From Planctomycetota bacterium (GTDB taxonomy: Bacteria; Planctomycetota; B129-G9): a DNA stretch of 10,912 bases. The stretch lies in assembly GCA_030607235.1 (NCBI GenBank), contig JAUWEX010000019.1, positions 1 to 10,912 of the forward strand. Reading direction: 5' to 3'. Position numbers and translations under genes: made by a program. The notes beneath the pieces are model-generated. The model worked only from the letters and a program-made list of their open reading frames with translations. It had not been told where the DNA came from and made no database searches. Shown here in pieces: positions 1 to 8,798 of this stretch. The number at the start of each line of letters is the position of its first letter. Positions within the stretch are counted from its first letter, which is position 1.

Positions 1-1
1 C

Positions 2-1003
2 ACCATCGCGCGCCACGAAATGATGGTCGCGATCAACAGCGCGCTGCAGGTCGACCTCACCGGGCAGGTGTGTTCCGACTCCATCGGCTACACCTTTTAC
101 AGCGGACTCGGCGGCCAGGTCGACTTCATGCGCGGCTCGGCCCGCTCCAACGGCGGCAAGCCCATCATCGCCCTCTCGTCGCGCACCGAAGACGGCAAGC
201 ACTCGCGCATCGTGCCGCACCTCAACGAAGGCGCCGGCGTAGTTACCAGCCGCGGCGACGTGCACTACATCGTTACCGAATACGGCGCGGCCTACCTCCA
301 CGGCAAGACCGTCCGCGAGAGGGCGACCGCGCTTATCAGCATCGCGCATCCCGACTTCCGCGACGAACTGCTCGAACACGCCAAGCGCGTCAAGTACGTC
401 TACCAGGACCAGATTTCGCTCAATCTCGCCACGTGCTATCCCAGGGAACTCGAGGAAAAAATCGTTATCGACGGTGCCGAAATCCTCATGCGCCCCACCA
501 GGGCCACCGACGAAAACATGCTGCGGCAACTCTTCTACAACGCCTCGAAGCGCACCAAGTACTACCGCTTCCACGGGCAACTCCAGACCATGCGCCACCG
601 CGACGCGCAGTACTACTGCAACATCGACTACGAAAACGTCATGGTCATCGCCGCGATAATCCAGGAAGAAGGCCACGAAAAAATTGTCGCCATCGGCCAG
701 TACGACCTCAACCCCACGACCAACGTAGCCGAGTGCGCATTCATGGTCCTCGACGAGTACCAAAACAAAAAAGTCGGCAGCAACCTGCTCCGCAAACTCA
801 TCGAAATCGCCAAAAACAAAGGCATCGCGGGCTTCAACGCCGAAGTCCTCGCGGTCAACCAGGCGATGGTGCGCGTCTTCAACAAGACCGGCTACACCGT
901 GCACAGCCGCATCGAGGAAGGCGTCCACCACATCGAATTCATGTTCCACGAAAAGGTAGTGCGGCCGGTTACCGAGAGGTACAAGAAACGCAGTGACGAC
1001 TGA
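2..1003 (+). CDS. Acetyl-CoA hydrolase/CoA-transferase fused to a Pat-like GNAT acetyltransferase (5' end outside window)
   Basis: The frame is open from the window edge, so the N-terminus, including the expected catalytic glutamate of the CoA-transferase, is missing; 333 residues remain. The first ~150 visible residues match the C-terminal domain of the acetyl-CoA hydrolase / 4-hydroxybutyrate CoA-transferase family: a GGQVDFMRGSARSNGGKPII-type stretch (bases ~110-172), then SRIVPHL and VTEYGAAYLHGKT. From about base 479 a second domain begins (ILMRPTRATDE) and runs to about 955. It has GNAT features: an IDYENVM strand, AECAFMV, the CoA pyrophosphate loop YQNKKVGS, and VLAVNQAMVRVFNKTGY. The RPTR...YYRF...DYEN pattern resembles the acetyltransferase domain of Pat/PatZ protein lysine acetyltransferases. 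Known for the family: it moves CoA between acetyl-CoA and carboxylic acids in the cytosol. Inferred: the GNAT domain acetylates lysines, perhaps on this enzyme or an acyl-CoA synthetase. The gene overlaps the downstream deacetylase by 11 bases, so co-expression is likely. Confidence 0.9.
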   Translation, partial: TIARHEMMVAINSALQVDLTGQVCSDSIGYTFYSGLGGQVDFMRGSARSNGGKPIIALSSRTEDGKHSRIVPHLNEGAGVVTSRGDVHYIVTEYGAAYLHGKTVRERATALISIAHPDFRDELLEHAKRVKYVYQDQISLNLATCYPRELEEKIVIDGAEILMRPTRATDENMLRQLFYNASKRTKYYRFHGQLQTMRHRDAQYYCNIDYENVMVIAAIIQEEGHEKIVAIGQYDLNPTTNVAECAFMVLDEYQNKKVGSNLLRKLIEIAKNKGIAGFNAEVLAVNQAMVRVFNKTGYTVHSRIEEGVHHIEFMFHEKVVRPVTERYKKRSDD

Positions 1004-2135
1004 AAAGAAAAGCACTTTCATGTATTCGCCGCGGTTCGACGACTACGAACTGGGGCCGCACCACCCCTTCAAATCGGCCCGCTCGCGCGTCGTCTACGAC
1101 CTGTGTCGCAAACTCGGCCTGCTTGACCACCCGTGGATACGCGTCGTCGAGCCGACCGCGCTGGACGCCGACACGATGGCGCTGTTCCACGACAGGGATT
1201 ACCTCGAGGCGCTGCGGGAGGCCAACGACGGCGTATTCCGCGACCCGATGATCCTTTTCAACATCGGCACCGGCGACTGTCCCGTGTTCAAAGGCATCTA
1301 CGACTACTGCGCGCTGGCCGCGGGCGCCTCGCACAAGGCAATGCGAATGCTCCTTGACGGCGAAGTCGAGATCGCCTTCAGCCCGACCGGCGGCTTTCAC
1401 CACGCGGGCCGCCGCCACGCCGAGGGTTTTTGCTACGTCAACGACATCGGAATCGTCATCGAGGAACTACTCGCCGAAGACCGGCGCATCGCCTACATCG
1501 ACATCGACGCCCACCACGGCAACGGCATACAGAACGAGTACTACTCTAACGGGCGGGTGCTGAAAATCTCGCTACACGAAAGCGGCGAGACGCTCTACCC
1601 GTGGGGCGGATTCGAGACCGAAACCGGCTCGGGCGACGGCGCGATGTGCAACGTCAACGTGCCGCTGCCGGCGGGAACCGATGACGAAATTTTCATCAGG
1701 GCCTTCGACGAGATCGTCCTCCCGCTTGTCGGCGCGTACGAACCCGACATCGTCATCGGCATCGTAGGCACGGACTGCCTCGCGGCGGACCCGCTGACAC
1801 ACCTGAATCTGACGAACAACGGCTTCAGCGCGGCGGTAAGGCGTATGCGCGATTTCGGCAGGCCGCTGCTGCTGCTCGGCGGCGGCGGATACAACCTCGA
1901 GAGCCTGGCGCGTGCGTGGACGCTGGCGTGGGCGGTGCTCAACGACATCGAGCCACAGGACAAGCACGTCGGCACAATCGGCGGGGTCTTGCTGGGGAAT
2001 CAGGAAATCGTCGACGGGAGTTTGCGCGATATGCGGCGCTTCGCCTCCGGGCCGGAGAGGGATGTGATCGAAGAAAAGATTGAGCGGGTTACGGGGTTCA
2101 TCAAAAAAACCGTCTTCCCCGCCCACGGCCTGTAA
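993..2135 (+). CDS. acuC: AcuC / class I histone-deacetylase-like lysine deacetylase
   Basis: A 380-residue zinc hydrolase of the arginase/deacetylase fold, removing acetyl groups from protein lysines in the cytosol. Motifs are intact: GPHHPF near residue 21, the catalytic His pair FHHAG (136-137), AEGFCYVND (143-151), zinc ligands in DIDAHHGNG (Asp172, His174), the third ligand in AADPL (Asp266), and the transition-state tyrosine in LGGGGYN (Tyr300). Length fits AcuC. The chosen start is GTG 993, because YSPRF...GPHHPF then aligns with the usual AcuC N-terminus. A loosely spaced GAGAGG lies at 974-979. ATG at 1020 (residue 10) is an alternative with no better ribosome site. In Bacillus, AcuC reverses acetylation of acetyl-CoA synthetase made by AcuA. 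Here the acetyltransferase partner is plausibly the GNAT domain of the overlapping upstream gene. The alternative reading, an acetylpolyamine or other small-amide hydrolase, cannot be excluded, but the sequence looks closer to AcuC. Confidence 0.92.
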   Translation: MTTEKKSTFMYSPRFDDYELGPHHPFKSARSRVVYDLCRKLGLLDHPWIRVVEPTALDADTMALFHDRDYLEALREANDGVFRDPMILFNIGTGDCPVFKGIYDYCALAAGASHKAMRMLLDGEVEIAFSPTGGFHHAGRRHAEGFCYVNDIGIVIEELLAEDRRIAYIDIDAHHGNGIQNEYYSNGRVLKISLHESGETLYPWGGFETETGSGDGAMCNVNVPLPAGTDDEIFIRAFDEIVLPLVGAYEPDIVIGIVGTDCLAADPLTHLNLTNNGFSAAVRRMRDFGRPLLLLGGGGYNLESLARAWTLAWAVLNDIEPQDKHVGTIGGVLLGNQEIVDGSLRDMRRFASGPERDVIEEKIERVTGFIKKTVFPAHGL

Positions 2136-2168
2136 GCCACAGGCTTTGCAGCGCGCAAGCCGCCGCGC

Positions 2169-2975
2169 CTACGCGATGACTACGCCCGCGTAACCCACGA
2201 CCGCCTCCTGGTCGCCGGTTACCTCGCCGCTGGTCGAGTACTTCACAAGCCTCGCCTCCGCCGCGCCCAACTCCCTGCACGCCGCGATCATCGCCACCGT
2301 CGGCGCGTAGCCGCACATCGAAATATCGTTGCGGTGTATCGCGTGAAAGAGTTTTTCCTCGTCCATCGCCGTGATCGCCTCAAGGGCGATGCCGTCCTTT
2401 TGCTCGGCGATTTCGCGGGAGACGTAATGGCTCATGTCCGAACTCGCGACGATGAGAATCTCCTTTTTGTCGGCCAGAACCGCTTTGGCGATGCCCTTGC
2501 CGATGGCGCGCAGATCCTTGAGATTGCCGGAATGCACCGACATCACGCTGATTTTGACGGAGGGATTGTAGAATTGCAGAAACGGAATCTGAACCTCGGC
2601 GGAGTGCTCGTTGATGTGCGGCGTCGGGTCGAACTCCACCCCCGGACAATACTTCATCAGGCGGCGGCTGAGTTCGGCGTCGACTTCGACCTCGCCCAGC
2701 GGCGTGGCCCACGCGCCCGACTCCCACAGCGCCAGGTCCTTGCCGGGCATACGGTGCTTGGTCGAGAGGATGATGACCTTGTCGGGGATTTCGACCGCGC
2801 TGAACACCGCGCCGGCCACCGGCCCCGAATAGACGTAGCCCGCATGGGGTGCCATCACGCCTTTGGCCTTGATTTTGACGGCCTGCGGGTCGTCGAATGA
2901 TTCGATCATCGCGCGCAGATCGTCTTCTCCGGCGGGATAAAACTGACCCGCCCACATCGCCTTTCGATGAGTCAT
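2169..2975 (-). CDS. amrB: AmmeMemoRadiSam system protein B (Memo-family protein)
   Basis: A 268-residue protein of the Memo family, related to extradiol dioxygenases and the Memo1 protein of eukaryotes. It starts MTHRKAMWAGQFYPAG, the usual opening (xRxPAVAGxFYP). It keeps MAPHAGYVYSG (His44), a histidine in STKHRMPG (His74), INEHSAEVQIPFLQ (His124), SSDMSHY (Asp180, His183) and CGYAPTVAMI (Cys221). His44, His74 and Cys221 match the metal-ligand positions described for human MEMO1. The usual GPNH motif reads STKH here. In bacteria the family often sits beside AMMECR1 and a radical SAM protein; neither is in the window, and its bacterial role is unresolved. ATG 2975 is preceded by GGAGGA seven bases upstream (2983-2988), a strong ribosome site. 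It is the last gene of the minus-strand run, 63 bases after the DUF502 gene, with no clear terminator before it. Confidence 0.9.
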   Translation of the reverse strand: MTHRKAMWAGQFYPAGEDDLRAMIESFDDPQAVKIKAKGVMAPHAGYVYSGPVAGAVFSAVEIPDKVIILSTKHRMPGKDLALWESGAWATPLGEVEVDAELSRRLMKYCPGVEFDPTPHINEHSAEVQIPFLQFYNPSVKISVMSVHSGNLKDLRAIGKGIAKAVLADKKEILIVASSDMSHYVSREIAEQKDGIALEAITAMDEEKLFHAIHRNDISMCGYAPTVAMIAACRELGAAEARLVKYSTSGEVTGDQEAVVGYAGVVIA

Positions 2976-3038
2976 AGTGATCTCCTCCGGCTGCGTAATC
3001 CGTCAAAACCAAAAGACGCGAAACAAACGTCTGCCGCA

Positions 3039-3851
3039 CTATTCTTTTTCCGTCTCCTTATCGACGTCGTCTTCGAGTTCGGCGACGCGCTTCTTCGGCA
3101 ACAGATCGCTGATGGTGATATTTTCCGGTGTCTGATTTTCTGGAATGATAACGCCGCCGCTGACGATCAGCCTGAAGGCCTGGTCTATCGGCATGTTCAA
3201 ATTAATGACGTCCTCTTCGGCCACAACCGCCGTATAGCCGGTAACGGGCGTCGGCGAGGTCGGCACAAAAACCATGAGCATCTTCTTGCCGGTTTTTTCG
3301 CACACCGATTTCAGGCCGACGTTGGTCACGAGGGCTATCTGGTAGACGCCCTTGCGCGGGTACTCCAGAGCGACCACGCCGCGGTATTTTATCGAACGCT
3401 CCGCGAAAAGAAATCCGGTCAGTTGTTTGGCATGCGGGTAAATCGCGCGGACAACGGGCAGGCGCAGAAACGAACGCTCGACGTACGGCCATATCAGCCG
3501 CCCCGCAAAAGACGACAGCGCCAACCCAACGAGGTAGATCAGGATCACCGCCATAATCAGCCCGGTCAGCGCATACAGCCGAAACCGCACAACCGGCACC
3601 TCGCCTTTATCAGTCTTTACGACCTCGGTAACACCGGCGCCCGGCGCAAAGCCTATGGTGTCTTCGAGAGAGGCGCATTTTTCTATCGCCCACTCCTCAC
3701 CGCCCAGCGCAACGATCGTGCTTTCACACAAAATGTTTACGGTTTTACCAATGTGGTTGTTCAGAAAATTGAAACACACCACCAACACGGCCACGGTCAG
3801 AATCGCCGGCAGCAAACCGGCCAGACCCTTGGCGATAGGACGCTTGAACAT
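3039..3851 (-). CDS. DUF502 family membrane protein
   Basis: A 270-residue membrane protein of the DUF502 family, which also includes plant COV/LCV proteins. Biochemical function is unknown. Two hydrophobic segments are visible, about residues 8-31 and 92-114. Between them is a ~60-residue stretch, probably extracytoplasmic. Family signatures after the second segment are LPVVRAIYPHAKQLTGFLF (131-149), VALEYPRKGVY, VFVPTSPTPVTGY (195-206) and IVSGGVIIP. The tail is highly acidic and charged (DDVDKETEKE). An in-frame TTG at 3890 would add 13 residues, but ATG 3851 is preferred: an AGGAG lies eight bases upstream, and MFKRPIAKGLAGLLP is the usual DUF502 opening. It lies 50 bases downstream of ligA in the same direction, and that gap contains alternative inverted repeats. 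Confidence 0.88.
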   Translation of the reverse strand: MFKRPIAKGLAGLLPAILTVAVLVVCFNFLNNHIGKTVNILCESTIVALGGEEWAIEKCASLEDTIGFAPGAGVTEVVKTDKGEVPVVRFRLYALTGLIMAVILIYLVGLALSSFAGRLIWPYVERSFLRLPVVRAIYPHAKQLTGFLFAERSIKYRGVVALEYPRKGVYQIALVTNVGLKSVCEKTGKKMLMVFVPTSPTPVTGYTAVVAEEDVINLNMPIDQAFRLIVSGGVIIPENQTPENITISDLLPKKRVAELEDDVDKETEKE

Positions 3852-3859
3852 TAAACATT

Positions 3860-3864
3860 CTCCT
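3860..3864 (-). promoter_or_regulatory. Ribosome binding site deciding the DUF502 start
   Basis: On the minus strand this reads AGGAG, eight bases before ATG 3851. It supports that start over the in-frame TTG at 3890, which has no comparable site. Confidence 0.7.
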
Positions 3865-3872
3865 GGAACCCC

Positions 3873-3901
3873 ATTGCGGTTACGGCGCAATCATACCGCA
3901 A

Positions 3902-3902
<1 letters not shown>
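3873..3902. repeat. Alternative inverted repeats between ligA and the DUF502 gene
   Basis: ATTGCGG (3873-3879) is the exact reverse complement of CCGCAAT (3896-3902). Its first six bases can also pair with CGCAAT at 3886-3891. The two hairpins share an arm and exclude each other. They lie between the ligA stop and the ribosome site of the next gene. No run of T follows on the minus strand, so this is not a simple terminator. A role in tuning the downstream gene is only a possibility. Confidence 0.45.
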
Positions 3903-6650
<2,748 letters not shown>

Positions 6651-6654
<4 letters not shown>

Positions 6655-8000
6655 TTTCGCCCTCCGCAGACAGCGTCGATAGACTCGCCAATAACCGCGA
6701 TCATCCGCCGAAGGTTCGCGTCTTCGATCCCCAGCGGCGGCATAAGCACGATCACGTCGACCAGCGGTCTGATGAGCAGGCCGTGTTTGCGGGCCTCGGC
6801 GCAGACCCGCGCGCCCATCCGCTCGCCGGTGGAATACGGCCGCCCGGCAGCGGGGTCTCCGGCGAGTTCGACCGCGCCGATAAAGCCGCACTGGCGCACC
6901 TCGCCTACGTGCGGGTGATTTTTCAGCGGCGCGAGGAGTTCGGTCATCGTCGCGATTTTGGGCTGGAGTTTTTCGAGCACCTTCTCCTTCTCGAAGACCT
7001 CAAGATTGGCGATCGCCGCGGCGCAGGCCAGCGGGTTGGCCGTGTAGGTGTGGCCGTGGAAGAAGGTTTTGCACTCGGAGTGCTCGCCGAGGTATTGCTC
7101 AAAGATTTTTTCGCGCGCCAGCGTCGCGGCCAGCGGCAGGTAACCGGCGGTGATGGCCTTGGCCAGCGTCATGATGTCGGGCGAGACGCCTTCGTGTTCG
7201 CAGGCGAACATACGCCCCGTCCGCCCGAAGCCGACGGCGACCTCGTCGCAGATCATGAGCACGTCGTGGGCGTCGCAGAGTTGGCGCACCCCGCGCAGGA
7301 ATCCCGGCGGGTGGACGATGATGCCGCCCGCGCCCTGGACGAGCGGTTCGACGATGATCGCGGCGATTTTGTTTTCTTCGCTCGTGAATATCCGCTCGAT
7401 CTCGCCCAGGCTCGCGCGCATTTTTTCTTCGGCGCTCACGCCCTCTTCGTTCCAGCGCCGCGCGGGCACGGGCGCAAAATACGTGTGGAACAGCAGCGGC
7501 CGGAACAGCGAGTGAAATATCTCGATGCCGCCGACGCTGACCGAGCCGATGGTGTCGCCGTGGTAACTTTCGCGGAGCGCGACAAAGTGCGTCCGGTCGG
7601 CCTGGCCGCGGTGCCGCCAGTACTGAAAGGCCATCTTGAGCGCGATCTCGGCGGCCTCGGAGCCGCTGTCGGAGTAAAACACGCGGCTCAGGGAGGGCGG
7701 GACAACCGCGAGGAGTTTCTCCGAGAAATCGACGGCGGCGGTGTGCGTCAGACCGAGCATCGTGGAGTGCGCGATCCTGCCGAGTTGGTCGCGGACGGCA
7801 CGGTCGATCTCGGCGCGGCGGTGTCCGTGAACGTTGCACCACAACGAGGACACGCCGTCGATATAGCGGCGGCCTTCGGTGTCGACGAGGAAATCGCCCT
7901 CGCCGCTTTCGATGACGATCTGGTCCTGCGCGATCCAGTCGCGCATTTGCGTGAACGGGTGCCAGATGTGTTTTTTGTCTCTGTCCTGATAGTCGTTCAT
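6651..8000 (-). CDS. bioA: Adenosylmethionine-8-amino-7-oxononanoate aminotransferase BioA
   Basis: A 449-residue fold-type I, PLP-dependent aminotransferase converting 7-keto-8-aminopelargonate to 7,8-diaminopelargonate in biotin synthesis. Diagnostic features are the opening KKHIWHPFTQM (residues 9-19), SSLWCNVHGH (51-60), YSDSGSEAAE, SYHGDT (145-150), ICDEVAVGFGRTG with the PLP-ring aspartate (Asp252), and TLAKAITAGYLPLAAT with the Schiff-base lysine (Lys281). HGHTYTANPLACAAA follows. Whether the amino donor is SAM or lysine cannot be read from this. Start choice: an in-frame TTG at 8027 would coincide with the predicted transcription start, so ATG 8000 is preferred. It has no good Shine-Dalgarno sequence. 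bioF, bioC and bioB are not in the window. Confidence 0.96.
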
Positions 8001-8033
8001 ATTGGGCCGTGGGTTGAAGGGTCGCAAAAGTAG

Positions 8034-8061
8034 ATTATACTCCCGGCTGTCCGCTTTTCAA
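8034..8061 (-). promoter_or_regulatory. Sigma-70-type promoter of the bioA operon
   Basis: On the minus strand TTGAAA (8056-8061) and a perfect TATAAT (8034-8039) are separated by 16 bases. The transcription start should fall near 8027, giving a ~26-base leader before ATG 8000. This argues against translation from the in-frame TTG at 8027. No recognisable BirA (TTGTAAACC-type) or BioR operator overlaps it. Confidence 0.7.
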
Positions 8062-8289
8062 GCCCAGGCAACGCCTGGAGGCAATAGGGAAGTAACCACC
8101 TATTTCAATAGACGCGGTCTGTGGGCTTCGCCCAAGCGACCGCTGCCACCCATTGGCAAAAATTGCGGGCGCACTGGTTAAGTTGTAAGCAACTGCTTCC
8201 TCTCGCCAATGAAGGGCGAGAGGTAAGGAGCGAGTCTTGTAATGGGAGGGAAAAAAGACTTTGCCGCGGGGCGTCCCCGCTGCCTGGGC
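8062..8289. repeat. Stem-loop-dense intergenic element with 9-base terminal inverted repeat
   Basis: No protein-coding gene is supported between 8001 and 8299. GCCCAGGCA at 8062-8070 is exactly inverted at 8281-8289. Between them lie successive perfect stems: CCAGGC/GCCTGG (8064-8078), AATAGG/CCTATT (8083-8104), GCGGTC/GACCGC (8114-8143) with GGGC/GCCC inside it, TGCCA/TGGCA (8144-8158), AGTTG/CAACT (8181-8194), and a 9-base stem CCTCTCGCC/GGCGAGAGG (8199-8223). The last base pairs on the right belong to the tRNA terminator hairpin. It could be a degenerate miniature mobile element, a REP-like repeat, or a structured RNA. I do not recognise its family, and no target-site duplication is evident. 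The terminal repeat alone could be chance. Confidence 0.45.
8251..8283 (-). terminator. Probable intrinsic terminator downstream of the tRNA gene
   Basis: On the minus strand, GCGGGG-ACG-CCCCGC forms a 6-bp GC stem (8266-8280), extended past one mismatch by two further pairs. It is followed after several bases by TTTTTT (8251-8256). The T run is a little far from the stem, but position and orientation fit transcription leaving the tRNA gene. Confidence 0.55.
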
Positions 8290-8299
8290 ATAAAAAAAT

Positions 8300-8372
8300 T
8301 GGGAGCAGTAGGATTCGAACCTACGACCGACGGATTATGAGTCCGGTGCTCTAACCGCTGAGCTATGCTCCC
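8300..8372 (-). tRNA. tRNA with CAT anticodon, probably elongator tRNA-Met
   Basis: A 73-base cloverleaf on the minus strand. The acceptor stem is GGGAGCA/TGCTCCC, the D stem GCTC/GAGC with loop AGCGGTTA, the anticodon loop CTCATAA, and the T arm GTAGG-TTCGAAT-CCTAC. The discriminator is A and CCA is not encoded. The G1-C72 pair and the absence of three G-C pairs under the anticodon loop argue against initiator tRNA. Elongator Met is favoured; tRNA-Ile2 (lysidine-modified CAT) cannot be excluded by eye. The outermost anticodon-stem pair, 27-43, reads C-T and is mismatched. The gene is followed by a T-rich trailer and a probable terminator. Confidence 0.95.
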
Positions 8373-8421
8373 ATGTTCGCCCCATCCGCCAGCGCGTACG
8401 CGGGCAAATCGGAGATGCTGC

Positions 8422-8449
8422 ATTATATTGTGAGAAGTCGCGGAATCAA
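8422..8449 (-). promoter_or_regulatory. Sigma-70-type promoter of the tRNA gene
   Basis: On the minus strand TTGATT (8444-8449) and a perfect TATAAT (8422-8427) are 16 bases apart, the same spacing as the bioA promoter. An A/T-rich stretch just upstream (8450-8459) could serve as an UP element. The start would fall near 8415, giving a ~42-base leader before the mature tRNA end. Confidence 0.65.
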
Positions 8450-8537
8450 GATATTTTTCCGCAGGCCGATCATGGCTAAATATCCGCTGGGGTTCCCCGA
8501 TATTAAATACCGTAATAAACACAACACAGAGAAAGGC

Positions 8538-8798
8538 ATGAAAAATCGCAGAACACTGCAACTCATCCTCAGGGAGATAATTTATCTCCTGTGCCTTTTG
8601 GTATTTGTGTACAAAGCGATAATGATTTTCCTGCATTACTCCGATGTGCGGTTCGCATGTGTCCAAGGGATAGGATACGCGGTGGGCGCTGTGCTGATAT
8701 TCACCTTTGCGGTAGCCAACCTTGTGATATACCTTCGGCGGCGCGGGCGGGATACCGTTAACGATCCGCAGCTTCAAGAGCGCGAACACGCTTCTTGA
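8538..8798 (+). CDS. Small two-helix membrane protein of unknown function
   Basis: An 86-residue predicted membrane protein that I do not recognise. It opens with a basic segment (MKNRRTLQ). Two hydrophobic helices follow, about residues 11-32 (IIYLLCLLVFVYKAIMIF) and 45-66 (GYAVGAVLIFTFAVANLVIY). It ends with a basic patch RRRGR and a polar tail. The frame is open back to ATG 8373 beside the tRNA, but that part looks non-coding. ATG 8538 is preferred because the helices start soon after it and AGAAAGG lies just upstream, though that site is weak and close. ATG 8472 is another option, without a ribosome site. Its last 41 bases overlap, tail to tail, the GT39-like gene on the other strand. Composition is less GC-rich than the main operon. 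It may be genuine, but no family support can be given. Confidence 0.5.
   Translation: MKNRRTLQLILREIIYLLCLLVFVYKAIMIFLHYSDVRFACVQGIGYAVGAVLIFTFAVANLVIYLRRRGRDTVNDPQLQEREHAS
8573..8589. repeat. Palindrome in the 5' part of the small membrane-protein gene
   Basis: GGAGATAA (8573-8580) and TTATCTCC (8582-8589) form a perfect 8-base inverted repeat around one central base. With one bulged base the symmetry extends to CAGG...CCTG. It lies about codons 12-18 of the 86-residue gene. It could be an operator, an RNA hairpin, or coincidence; no T run follows. Confidence 0.4.

Noticed and set aside
2134..2168. Possible terminator between the convergent acuC and Memo genes (AAGCC-ACA-GGCTT and GCGCG/CGCGC)
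   Set aside because: The stems are only 5 bp and neither strand has a T run after them.
2967..3854. Plus-strand reading frame of 295 codons opposite the DUF502 gene
   Set aside because: It is antisense to a recognised family, is His/Arg/Gln-rich, and has no motif.
6655..6891. N-terminal extension of bioD upstream of 6654
   Set aside because: These residues are Arg-rich out-of-frame translation of bioA; the proper ATG with GGAGGG and the ATGA overlap is at 6654.
6783..8033. Plus-strand reading frame of 416 codons opposite bioA
   Set aside because: It is an antisense shadow; bioA has all catalytic motifs in the other direction.
8062..8110. Resemblance of CCAGGCAACGCCTGG to part of RNase P RNA (CCAGGTAACGCCTGG)
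   Set aside because: No other conserved RNase P elements (GAGGAAAGTCC, the P4 region) occur nearby on either strand, so the match is probably chance.
8428..8455. Plus-strand promoter TTGTGA-16-GATATT for the small membrane-protein gene
   Set aside because: Both boxes are poor matches, and the same bases are better explained by the tRNA promoter on the minus strand.
8178..8789. Minus-strand reading frame of 203 codons crossing the tRNA
   Set aside because: Its SIAQRLEHRTHNPSVVGSNP stretch is the well-known spurious translation of a tRNA gene, and the rest overlaps the small membrane-protein gene and the stem-loop region.
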